Positions 54,026 through 63,878 of a DNA stretch of 64,000 nt are shown piece after piece. This DNA comes from Melieria omissa (lineage: Eukaryota; Arthropoda; Insecta; Diptera; Ulidiidae): assembly GCA_963971225.1 (NCBI GenBank), contig OZ020269.1, positions 38,523,264 to 38,587,263 of the forward strand, given 5' to 3'. Under the pieces are notes generated by a model. The model was not told the origin of the DNA. It saw only the letters and a list, made by a program, of their open reading frames with translations, and made no database searches. The position numbers and the translations under genes are program-made. Positions within the stretch are counted from its first letter, which is position 1. Each line of letters starts with the position of its first letter.

Positions 54026-56640
54026 TTATGAAACTTTGTCTTTCTCTTGTTTATCTGTTAGATTTTTTACATTTTCTAATCTGTCGCGCTCTAATTGTGT
54101 CGGGTCGGTTGTTACTATTCTTCCGAAGAAAACTTCTACGGGTTTCCTTTTTATAGTTGAATGAATGGAATAATTATATTTGAAGATGGATCTATTCAAC
54201 AGATCATCGAATGAGTCGTGGATCTTTTCTGCCTTCACGCAGCGAATAATTTCTGATAGAGTCGAGTGAAAGCGTTCTATCTGACCGTTCACTGTGCTCA
54301 TGTAAGGTGGGGCTCTAAATATTTTTATGTTGTATTGATTCTGTAGCATGTGAGTTATTGGGGCTGAATTGAGAGATTTTTCGTTGTCTACCACGATATT
54401 TTCAGGAATGCCAAAAGACATTAGCATGTCTCTTAATGGTTCTTTAATATCTTGTGTGGCTCTGGAATTTACTATGCGTGCCATTGCGTATTTAGAAAAC
54501 TTGTCTATGGCAGTTAATATTACCTTTTTGTTCGTATGATAAATGTCTATATGGACGATATGGCCTGGATACTTAGGAATTGGTGTGGCCTGCAATATGG
54601 TTTCGTCTGGATGCCTTTCGTATTTGTTCAGTTTGCATATCTTGCACTGTTTTACTATCTTGCTAATTTTTGCACTCATGCGTGGAAAATAAAAGTTTTC
54701 TAATAATTGGATCTTATTCTCTTGTGCATTTCTATGGGCGCGATTATGTTCTCTAAGGATTTCATTCTCTTGGTCAATTTCGTTGGTTAGATCCGTGATC
54801 ATTTTACGGCAGTATTTTATTTTATATTGGGAAAAGTAAAGGGGATATAATTCTTGAATTTTCCCAAGAATGCCATCTTCGGTTTTTATAGCGTTTGTGA
54901 CCGAAGGATTTAGGTATTTTTTTAAGATGTTTATTAGGTTGTCATTGTCGTACTCGTATTCTGTTACTGTGTGGCGGTGATATGTAGGAAAAATTATATT
55001 GAAATTATAAGAAGCAGATTCTCCCTTCGTAATGATTATTTGGTTTTTAAAAGCGTTTATTGGGGCGTCTGTAAAGGGTATTAAATTTTGAGAAGAGCTC
55101 TTGTCGCTGTGCTGTGTGGCGGTCATGGAGTTAACCTGAATGTCCTGTGACGGTCTCGATAGGGCGTCCGCGACTATGTTGGAACTTCCTGGTTTGTACT
55201 TCATCTCGTGATTGTACTCTTCGAGTATTGCCTTCCACCTCTTAAGCTTGCTGTTCGTGTTTTTGCTACTGAGCGCATATGTTAGCGGTTGGTGGTCAGT
55301 GTAGATTTTTACAAAAGCTGATCCGTAAAGATAGTTCCTAAGCGATTTGAGAGCCCATACTATTGCGAGCATTTCCTTCTCGTTAGTAGCATAGTGCTCT
55401 TCGGCTTTACTTAAAGTCCTTGATATGAAGATGATGGGTTTTCCATCTTGTTCTAGGACGGCACCTAAGGCGTAATTGGACGCATCGGTAGTGAGGTGGA
55501 AATCTTTTGTATAGTCCGGGTATTGTAGCATGACCTCATTAGATGTGAGTGTGTCTTTTATTTTATCAAATGCTTCAGCGGGTTCGGGGTTAAGCTTTAT
55601 CAGAGTTTTTGCAGACAAGTGTTTGGACATTCGTCCCTCTTCCCCTCTCAGAAGAGCGGTTAACGGTTTTGCGAGTTTCGCATAATCCCTGATAAACCGT
55701 CTATAGAAGCCTGACATTCCCAGGAATGATCTCAAGTCTTTCAGGGTTTTTGGATAAGGGAAGTTTTTTATTGCTTCCACTTTCTTGGGGTTGGTTCTAA
55801 TTCCTTCTGAGGATACGATGAATCCTAAGTATTCGACTTCATTTTTAAGAAACTCACACTTATCAATTTGCACCTTCATATTCGCTTTTTCCAATATTTG
55901 AAATATTTTTTCTATGTTTTGCAAATGTTTGTCCTCATCCTCCCCAAAAATGATAATGTCGTCTATGTAGACATAGCAACATTTTCCGATTTGGTCTCTC
56001 AGAATGTTATCTAAACATCTTTGGAAAATGGCCGGAGCATTCTTTAGCCCAAACGGCAGGCGAGTAAACTCGTATTTTCCATTATTTACTGAAAATGCGG
56101 TTTTTGGAATGTCATTTTCATTAAGTGAAATTTGATGGAATCCACTTTTGAGGTCTAAGACCGTGAAGAATTTTTGGTTTTTCATTTGTGCTAGGACTTC
56201 GCTTATCTCTGGAATAGGGTACCGGTCGGGGATGGTCACTGAATTGAGTTTCCTATAGTCCACGACCATACGAAATTTTTTTTCGTTGGTAGCGTCGAGC
56301 TTCTTCGGGACGATCCATACGGGTGAGTTATATGGTGACTCTGAGTGCCTAATTATTCCTTGATCCAATAGTTCTTTCACCTGTCTTTCTACTTCGTCCT
56401 TCATTGCTATCGGGTACGGGTAATATCGCGAGTATATGGGGTTATCTGTTGTTGTTTTTATGTCTGCTTTGATTGTAGTGGTGTACGTAAGTTTTTCGTC
56501 CGGTTCCATGAATAATTTCGAGTACTTTTCACATAATGTGTGAAGTTTTCCTGCTTGTGAGTATGGTAAATGGCTTGTTCGGATTTCGAGTGCATTGACA
56601 GATTGGGAGATCTGTTGTAGAATTTTAACTTTGGTGATTT
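54026..56640 (-). CDS. pol: Errantivirus Pol: reverse transcriptase, RNase H, integrase
   Basis: Open frame from about 56638 (first Met at 56509, numbering from there) to 54026. RT: WIVPKK, TVLDLKSGFHQI with D119, LPFGLKNAP, catalytic YIDD at 181-184, FLGMSGFYRRF. RNase H: TTDASNYALGAVL, EMLAIVWAL, TDHQPLTYAL. Integrase: H-H-C-C finger (H.RAH...CKICK) and DDE residues in VHIDIYH, VVDNEKS and IERFHS. The protein copies element RNA to DNA and integrates it. The frame is out of register with the protease upstream (see separate finding). No other break. Confidence 0.92.
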
Positions 56641-56955
56641 ACCATATAATTTTTTGCGGTGTGAATGACTGCCTCTAGTATTTTTAAACTGTCATTACCA
56701 AGAATGCCATGGAAGGATTTTAATTGTGGCAAGAGGAAGAATTTAAGGTCGACTTTGGTTCCGAAAAGGTTGATTTTCGTATGTTGTGTAATAGGGATTT
56801 TACCTCCAACTGAGTCTGCGTAAAAGTTTTTTTCGTTAGGAATAGGATTCTTTACTAAGGATGGTTGGATATAGTTCTTGTTTGATCCTGTGTCTATCAG
56901 GAATTTTAAGATTTTGCCCTCCTTTGTCCTACATTGAAAATAAGGTAAGGAGGAT
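56625..56955 (-). CDS. pol: Errantivirus protease domain
   Basis: Minus-strand frame following the gag stop: LPYFQCRTKEGKILKFLIDT with the active-site DTGSNKNYI, then LGNDSLKIL. It ends at a TAA (56627-56625). Expected to be made as Gag-Pol by frameshifting; it overlaps the end of gag. Confidence 0.8.
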
Positions 56956-56959
56956 TGTG

Positions 56960-58369
56960 TTAACCTAAAAAAAGAATGTCAGAAAAGTCTAATTCTTTGT
57001 GTTTCTCTTTTTCTTCTTCTCCTTCCTTTGAATATTCCTGCACGTATTCTTCCATAGTTTGTAGCTCCTGATCTTGGGCATTCATTTCGGAGTAATATTC
57101 AGCAAAAAGTTGCTGCTCTTCATCGATGTTTGAGCTTTCGATTTGGTTTATTCTCTGGAGCTTGGGTAGTGGCTGGTGGAACTGATTCGAAATTGGGGCC
57201 TGTCTTCTGATTGGTTGTCTCATATCCTGTGGTCTATTTGCGTAATTAATTGCTCTAGTCTGCAAGGATCTGTCCACGTCCATTGGGACTGGTGGTTTTG
57301 GCTGAAAGGGTCTTGGTGGTGGAGCCGAATATTGTTGTTGGGTTGGGTTGTTGTGTTGTGGTCTAAAGAATTGTTGCTGTGGTAAATTAAAATTATGTTG
57401 CCTTGGTGGTGGCAAAGGGAATTGTTGGTTTCTGGAGTTGTAATTTGATTGGAATTGCGGTCTTCGGTAGTCTTGTGGAAAGTGAGCTAAATGTGGATAA
57501 AATTGGTTTTGAGTATTATGCAAGTTTCTCCTAGGCGGAGGTGGTGGTACGATTTTATTAGAATTGTGTGCCTGCTGTGTCCGAAAATTCTGATTTTCCA
57601 TTTTCAGACATAAATAAAGTGCTTGTGGGAGGTCGGTTGGTTCGCGCATTCCCAAAAGTCGAGGTAGGTCCCCATTTAGACCCCTAACGAACGTATCCAG
57701 TGCCTTATCGCGATACGTTTTCGTCAGAAGCTGAAGAGCTTCTGCTCCCATATTCATGCAGCCTATTTTATTAAGGATGAGAGTTAAGTGTGAATAGACT
57801 TCTTGATAAAACTGTTGGATTGTACCGTTGCCTTGGATGAGCGTGGACATTTGATATTCCAATGTCCCCAAATCGCGTTTGTCCGCGTAATGGGTGGTTA
57901 GGCATGTCGAGATGGCTTCCCAGTTTAAAGGGGTGTTATGAGATTCTAGCGCAGTGTCTGCGTTCCCTACTATCTTATTTCGCACAACGTTCAAAATCCC
58001 GAAGTACTTTGGCGTTCCTTTAGTAGAGTCATATAAGGTCATGATGCGGTCGACGCTCTTCCTCCAGGATGCGAATTCCTTAGGATCACCTGAGAATTCC
58101 CTAAGGCATCGGACTACATCCGGGACCTTGTCTAGGTCTGCCAAATTTGCTCTATGAGCTTCATCTATGCCCTGGTCTGTAAAAATATCCGTTCTTGGGT
58201 TTACCAGTGTTGGTACTATGGAGGCACATTCTGCGATGCAGAGTCTGCGCACTGCCTGACTAATGGCTATCTCCATTTCTGGACTCAAAACTATTTGATT
58301 AGCGGCTGGGTTAGGAGGCTGGTTGTTATTATTAATAATTGGTGGTCGAACTAAGTTATTTGGATTCAT
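56960..58369 (-). CDS. gag: Errantivirus Gag
   Basis: 469 residues from an ATG at 58369. N-terminal NNNQPPNPAANQ low-complexity, a central capsid-like helical region (FSGDPKEFASWRKSVDRIM; ALDTFVRGLNGDLPRLL), then a Pro/Gln/Asn-rich tail with PPPPPRR and RPQ repeats, and an acidic C-terminus (EEEKEKHKELDFSDILF). Gag packages element RNA. There is no CCHC knuckle, normal for this group; the basic Pro/Arg tail may bind RNA. Intact. Confidence 0.9.
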   Translation of the reverse strand: MNPNNLVRPPIINNNNQPPNPAANQIVLSPEMEIAISQAVRRLCIAECASIVPTLVNPRTDIFTDQGIDEAHRANLADLDKVPDVVRCLREFSGDPKEFASWRKSVDRIMTLYDSTKGTPKYFGILNVVRNKIVGNADTALESHNTPLNWEAISTCLTTHYADKRDLGTLEYQMSTLIQGNGTIQQFYQEVYSHLTLILNKIGCMNMGAEALQLLTKTYRDKALDTFVRGLNGDLPRLLGMREPTDLPQALYLCLKMENQNFRTQQAHNSNKIVPPPPPRRNLHNTQNQFYPHLAHFPQDYRRPQFQSNYNSRNQQFPLPPPRQHNFNLPQQQFFRPQHNNPTQQQYSAPPPRPFQPKPPVPMDVDRSLQTRAINYANRPQDMRQPIRRQAPISNQFHQPLPKLQRINQIESSNIDEEQQLFAEYYSEMNAQDQELQTMEEYVQEYSKEGEEEKEKHKELDFSDILFLG

Positions 58370-59112
58370 GATGTTTTGAAAGAAATTCTTTTTTTTTTTT
58401 TTTTTTCTTTGTTTAAAATTAAAATTTAGTTAAGTTAAATTAATTTTTCTTAATTCTAGTCAAATTTTGTAAAAGTATTATCTAAGGTGAAGATTTCACT
58501 TAAATTACTCTGTCTTCTTAATTTTATTTAGTTGATTAATTTATTTTAGTTTGACGATTTTACTTAAATTACTCTGTCTTCTTAATTTTATTGAATTGGT
58601 TAATTTTATTTTAGTTTGAAAAGTTTTTTAAAACAATTGATTTTCCGTTTCGTTGATTCTTATTTTAAATGTAAATATTATTTAGTAGAAAGTTTCACTT
58701 AAATCACTTTTCTCATTCACTATTTAAATTTGAAAATTCTTAGAAATAATTAATTTTTATTTAAACTGATTTTCACTTAAAACATCCTAACGTTTCGTTT
58801 GTAACGATACACTTACAGTAATATCAGTGGCGTAATCTCCATGCTGATGAGTAATGATGATCCGTGGAACTTTTTCTTACAATCTCTGGTACTCTCCTCT
58901 GCGGTTGTTGTTGCTTCTTGCTGCTGCTTCTGCTTACTCTAACACAGTCCTGGTGAGGGGTGTCTTGTTGCTGCTTCTGCTTACTCTAAGTGACAACACA
59001 GTCCTGTCGAGGGGTGTCCTTTTTGCCTCTTCGTCCTGGGCTACTAAGGGTCTGCGGCAGTTCCTTTTTGTGCTGGTGCCTGCGAGCGGGTCCTACAGGC
59101 TTATTGAAGAAT
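58370..59112 (-). promoter_or_regulatory. Errantivirus 5' leader with direct repeats
   Basis: A T-rich tract near 58388-58408. Then the phrase AAATTACTCTGTCTTCTTAA occurs twice (about 58503 and 58566). Nearer the LTR a TTGCTGCTTCTGCTTACTCT unit with ACACAGTCCTG and GAGGGGTGTC is duplicated (about 58915-59020). In gypsy the same region holds an insulator; I do not see the Su(Hw) motif, so the function of these repeats is open. Confidence 0.6.
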
Positions 59113-59125
59113 ACGTTGGGCGCCA
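59113..59125 (-). other. Primer binding site, tRNA-Lys type
   Basis: On the element strand TGGCGCCCAACGT, whose T is the last LTR base. It matches the 3' end of insect tRNA-Lys as I know it, the primer used by gypsy. Confidence 0.75.
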
Positions 59126-59409
59126 GTTAAATAAAATAATGTTTTATTTTTAAACAGTTGAATAAAATTAGACTTTATTTCGATAACGTTGAGGAACGAC
59201 GGAACAACTGTTCCGTTTGAGTGGTACTTGACGACTGAAGGCAGAAGGCTACTTCAAAAATATCGAACAGAAGGGAATTGCGCATGTTGCTGTAACGTGA
59301 TCAGCAGCTCAAGCTGCAGACATAGCGTCAGCAATTTCGTCCGCACAGTAAGAAGCGCTAAGCGCAGCGAAAAATGTTTATTTCGCTCGAAATTTTTGTG
59401 CCGTTAACT
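59125..59409 (-). repeat. 5' LTR of the errantivirus
   Basis: 285 bp, equal to the other LTR minus a 36-bp block. The missing block is bordered by GT in the longer LTR, consistent with a short-homology deletion after insertion. Confidence 0.92.
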
Positions 59410-59588
59410 TACACAGCGATTTAGATGTCATGTCAACGTTTAAGCTGCTAGTCTACTTCGGACAATAGCGAAACGACAAAAAAAAAACCTTTCAAGACCG
59501 CACGGGACGCCAATGTCAATACTTGTACTAATCCACGTAAATATGGGTGTTTATATGTTTCTAAAGAACAGATAGCTTAGATTTTGAC

Positions 59589-61533
59589 TTAAGGGGCACA
59601 ACTAGTTTGACCGCCTGAAAAAGGGAGATTTTTGTGAATTTTGAATTTTGTGAAGTATTGCATCGAATGTTTTAAAATTTTGAAGATATATTTATGCATA
59701 AATAATGAATACAAAGTAATTTTTTCAAATGAAAATATTCGATTTTCAGCAAGTTATCCACCATCTCCTGAGTCTTAAAAAAAAAACGTTCTCCCACTGC
59801 TGCAGTGATTGTAGCCTTCGCAGTGCCTGAAATCAAAAAAACCAAAAATTTTACTTAACTAGGTTATATTTCCTATACAATGACCCTCGGTTGTAAAAAA
59901 AAATAAAATGCAACAAAATGGCGGTTTTTGGAAAAAAAAAGTAAAATTTTGCTGAAAAATCTGATGGTTTCTGGCCTGGCATAATTATACTTTTCATCCT
60001 ATCATTAAACTGGAGGGTCATTGTATGGAAAAACAAATACACAATAAGCTAAAAAAAGACCCAAGTCGATCGGATGATTTGTTATCAAGTTACAGCTGCA
60101 GCAAATTTGAAAAATGTAGTTTTGAGAAAAACTCGTTTAAAGTTTTAAAACCGTGTTACCGCGTAGTGAATGAGACGGATTTGAGGCTCTGTATCTCAGA
60201 GACTTTTACGAATTCGACAAAATCCGTTCGTATACTTTTTCTATGATAGTTATACTAGGGTAAAAGGTTCGGTTGTGGGCATAGTTCGGTTGTGGGCACC
60301 CCTTCGTATCTTTTGATAGAAAGCAGGCTGGGTTTTTTTGACTAAGGCCATTTGTTCATTATGGAACCACGATCTTTTTGTGCCAAATACTGAGTCGAAC
60401 AGACACGCCTGCTTTGTGCTGGGACCATATATATCTTTCTGTGCTTAAAAAATAAGACACAAATTTTGTTAAACATTTTAAATGGTGTCATAAATCGAAG
60501 TGAATCCATCGAGAAGGCGAGTAAAATGCATTTTTATTTAGTAAATTTATTATACTTTGTGATCCAATATTGATTACAACCAATATGTTTACCCCGAACA
60601 AATTTTTCACTACTTCTCAAAATGGCTGCCAAATTCGGTTGTGGGCACCGCAATTAGTTCGGTTGTGGGCACCCGTCTTTTAGTGATTTGGTAAGTTATT
60701 TCATCGAAAATGGTCTTCTAACGCATTTTTTGGTTGTTTTAGTTATATATTCCAAGGGTAAATAAAAAAAAATCCTCCGATATCTTTTTTAATGTGCTGG
60801 ATGTAATTTAACATTGTTCTGCAGATAAGCTAACCACAAAATCGACTGCCGCAGCGTATGCGATTTCCCGAACCACTTTCCAACGCTACAAAAAGAAGGT
60901 GGAAGAAAATTTCGGAAACATCAAAGCTGTCGACGGTGGTGTTTTCTTCTTTTCGTGGATGTTATCGAATCAGGTTAACTGGTGTTTTCCACCTTCTTCA
61001 CGTCACAGCACTTGAAGAGTGTTGATTAATTAGGTTGAATTTCATTTAACTTTAGGTCTTCTTGACAGCCCAGGAGAATGACTTGGTCACTTACATTTTG
61101 AAATGCCCGTCCATCTAAAGTGTGCCGACATGCGTACCAGCTACTTCACATGCGTGCATTGTGCTTCAAATATTTAAAACTTAATGTTTTTCTATATTCG
61201 TGTTGGTTTTTCTTAATATTTCCCCGTTTCCACCAGATTTTCCAGGGGTGCCCACAACCGAACCAAAAAAAAATTTTTGTTAAAAATGACTTCTTTACAA
61301 AATTAAAAAAAAAACCTTTTCTATTTGACGGAATCGATTTACTTTTGTCATTACTTGTTAGCTAAGGTTTCTGGCTTTCCATAGATGTCCATATGTCCGA
61401 TTAAGAAGAACTTGGTAAAAAGTTATGAGCCAAAAACAAAAAGGTGCCCACAACCGAACCTATTCCCCTATACAAATATGAAATAAAACAAAAAACCAAA
61501 TTTTCAAAATTTCAAAGTAGTTGTGCCCCTTAA
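59589..61533. mobile_element. MITE TTAAGGGGCACAAC, copy 2 (interrupted)
   Basis: Same TIR and TTAA flanks as 33642-34356, high identity. Interrupted at a TA by the element at 60258-61467. Confidence 0.85.
60258..61467. mobile_element. TIR element with GGTTCGGTTGTGGGC repeats
   Basis: 1210 bp, TA-flanked. Left end GGGTAAAAGGTTCGGTTGTG, right end inverted GGGGAATAGGTTCGGTTGTG. The motif TTCGGTTGTGGGCACC recurs at about 60284, 60634 and 60658 and, inverted, near 61245. A weak transposase-like hint (VSRTTFQRYKKKVEE near 60865-60910) suggests a decayed HTH protein; not enough to name. Confidence 0.8.
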
Positions 61534-61693
61534 ATTGTTTAAGCAAAAGTTATGGTAATTTTGTGATCGCAAGTATCAGGGTGTATTTCAAGGTATATTA
61601 ACACGTTCACGCCGGCGCGGGCCACCGGTGGCCCGCACTAGATTGTCTCATCGGGCGGCGCGTATCGCCGGTGGTACGCATTCGATTGTGCTA

Positions 61694-62600
61694 TCAGGTG
61701 TACAACTTTGCTTCCGCCGTTTTCCGATAGGTGGCTGTACCGGCTGAGGCTGGTTGAAATACATAGATGGTAATGCCTTTAAAGTGAGTGTGGACAGTGC
61801 CTAACGAATTGTCATCGCCGTTTCAGTGACAGTTGTTCTTGTTTTCGTATTATTCACGCTCGAAAATGTCCGTTTATGTGCCCAATTCTCGCCATTTGCG
61901 GGAAGTTTTACTTTTCTGTTACAATTCGAAAAAAAATGCAGCTGAAGCGCATCGAATGCTCTCAGAAACTTACGGTGATGCTGCTCTGAGTGAAAGAACG
62001 TGTCGGGAGTGGTTTCAACGTTTTAAAAATGGTGATTTCGATGTCGAAGACAAACATGGTGGTGGAAGAGAAAAAACCTTCAAAGATGAACAACTAGAAG
62101 CATTGCTTGATGAAGATTCGTGCCAAACCCAAGAAGAGCTTGCCGAGTCAGCAAGCCATTTCAAAACGTCTCAAGGCCCTGGGCATGATTCAGAATGAAG
62201 GAAACTGGGTGTCGTACGAGTTGAAACCGAGGGACATCGAGCGCCTCACGTCGCAAAACTGGTGAAAAAGTACCTGGAAACGCTGAAATGGGAAGTCTTG
62301 CCCCACCCGCCGTATTCCCCAGATGTCGCCCCTTCTGACTTCCACCTATTCCGTTCGATGGCACACGGCCTGGCAGATCAACATTTGCAATCCTTCGAAG
62401 AATTGGAAAAATGGATTGCTTCATGGATAGCGTCAAAAGAGGACTCCTTTTTTCGAGCCGGGATCCGAAAATTGCAGGAAAGATGGGAGAAAGTTGTCGC
62501 TAGCGACGGACAATACTTTGAATAATACATCTGTAAGCACTTTTTCGCAATAAAGCTTTTAATTTTGGAAAAAACGACGGAAGCAAAGTTGTACACCTGA
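61694..62600 (+). mobile_element. mariner element carrying internal deletions
   Basis: 907 bp against about 1.3 kb for a full mariner, flanked by TA. TIRs TCAGGTGTACAACTTTGCTT then CCGCCGTTTT, perfect over nearly 30 bp. Both ends appear fit for mobilisation by an active relative. Confidence 0.93.
61866..62525 (+). pseudogene. mariner transposase, two deletions
   Basis: Starts with ATG at 61866 (MSVYVPNSRHLREVLLFCYN), followed by the first HTH with CREWFQRFKNGDFDVEDK. A small deletion near 62140 shifts the frame before the second HTH (the ISKRLKALGMIQNEGNWVSY piece is out of frame), and a large deletion near 62242 removes most of the DDE core. The C-terminus resumes with PHPPYSPDVAPSDFHLFRSM, holding the third catalytic Asp, and runs to 62525. 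Not functional. Confidence 0.9.
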
Positions 62601-62892
62601 TATTAGACGTTGAAAATTAAAATAATTAAAATTTAACGTATTTTCCATGATACAAAAATATACAGGTAGATTCAATCGAGCAAAATTAAGTCACTTGCTT
62701 TTTTGACAAATAAAAATAAAATTTTAAGGGTGCAAAAACAAAAATGTGTAAAAAAAATACAGAAACTGAATGATATACTACATAAACTGATTGTGTGGAG
62801 TTGCAGCTCTGTAGCAAAAATTAAAACAAAAATTAAACAAATATTTTTTTCTAATTGTCAATTTTATTTTTATCTGTCGCATTGAAACTACC

Positions 62893-63140
62893 CGTAGTAT
62901 AATAAAAAAGTACTCTAACCTGAGAGAGTATTTCTAATGTATTTCTATTTGTTTACAAAAATTGACAGACAATTTTATGAACAGTTTTTTGAAAATATTT
63001 TGTGTTCAAATCAATATGCGCCTATGTTTTCTGTTGACAAATTTTGTACATCAAAATGAAATATTGTGAAAGAAATTTCAAAAAATTTGTACTCAAAAGA
63101 GGGGAGAGTTCAGGTTAGACTACTTTATAATTATACTATG
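62893..63140. mobile_element. P-like MITE family W, copy 2
   Basis: 248 bp, ends CGTAGTATAATAAAAAAGTA (one base off the family start) and, inverted, CATAGTATAATTATAAAGTA. Flanked by the 9-bp repeat GAAACTACC (62884-62892 and 63141-63149). Confidence 0.8.
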
Positions 63141-63263
63141 GAAACTACCTATATATTTTTGTAGCCAGATGAAGCAAGGCATTAATTTCAGCGCCGCCTC
63201 ACAGCAAAAACAATGAAAATCGCCCCCGGCGTGAACGGTTTAACAAGGTGTGCTACGTATGGA

Positions 63264-63878
63264 CATAGACAAATAATAAAGTCATCCCGATAGTGACATT
63301 TTATGTCAAGTACTCTTATTTTGGCAAGTGTTCTCTCAAAGTATTTTAAATTCCACTCATTCGACATTTTTTTCGGTTTTAACCCTTTTTCAAATGTGTA
63401 TTCAAAAAGCTATAAGCAGTGAAGTGTATATGTTGTGTATTTATACAAATATACAGAAAACACATAAACATAGATATGCAAGGGTGATACGTATCATATA
63501 AAGAAATTATTTAAATAATGCGAATGGGTTTTACGAAACAGTCTCAAAAAGTTATCATCTAAATGTAATGCCTTCATCAATGTCTTCAGGTGCAGCGTTC
63601 ATCTATTTCACTGGGTACACAAAACATTGAAATTTGTTGGTGCCTTGTGGTTTTGCAACTGCAGCACGTCGCTGACATTTTTGATTTTCACTGCAATGCA
63701 CTTCAGTTAAAATTTTCAAATAAATTTTCAATCAAATATTTTTTTAATATTTTATATTATGAATGAAAAGGTTAAAATTAGACAGAAAAATTTCATTCAC
63801 ATAAATGCCAGCTATCAAAATAAGAGTACGTAAACAAATAGACGTCACCTATCGGGATGACTTTATTATTTGACTATG
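63264..63878. mobile_element. P-like MITE family V
   Basis: 615 bp. Ends CATAGACAAATAATAAAGTC and, inverted, CATAGTCAAATAATAAAGTC continuing ATCCCGATAG. Flanked by the 8-bp duplication CGTATGGA (63256-63263 and 63879-63886). No coding. Confidence 0.85.

Larger units (their letters stand above)
51975..59409 (-). mobile_element. Gypsy-group errantivirus with gag, pol and env
   Basis: A complete LTR element on the minus strand, 7.4 kb, flanked by the 4-bp duplication TACA (51971-51974 and 59410-59413), the site class used by gypsy. LTRs start AGTTAA and end TTAACT. They are identical over 285 bp except for one 36-bp block, so the insertion is young. Order from the right: LTR, tRNA-Lys primer site, leader, gag, protease-pol, env, polypurine tract, LTR. 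Gag lacks a zinc knuckle, as in errantiviruses. Env makes it related to insect endogenous retroviruses such as gypsy, 17.6 and Ceratitis yoyo. One frame break lies between protease and RT. Confidence 0.93.
61602..63239. mobile_element. piggyBac-like TIR element carrying a mariner and a P-like MITE
   Basis: TTAA at 61598-61601 and 63240-63243. Ends CACGTTCACGCCGG and, inverted, ACCGTTCACGCCGG. GC-rich termini with a GGGCCACCGGTGGCCC palindrome just inside. Contents: mariner 61694-62600 and W copy 62893-63140. Without them it is under 500 bp. Confidence 0.6.
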
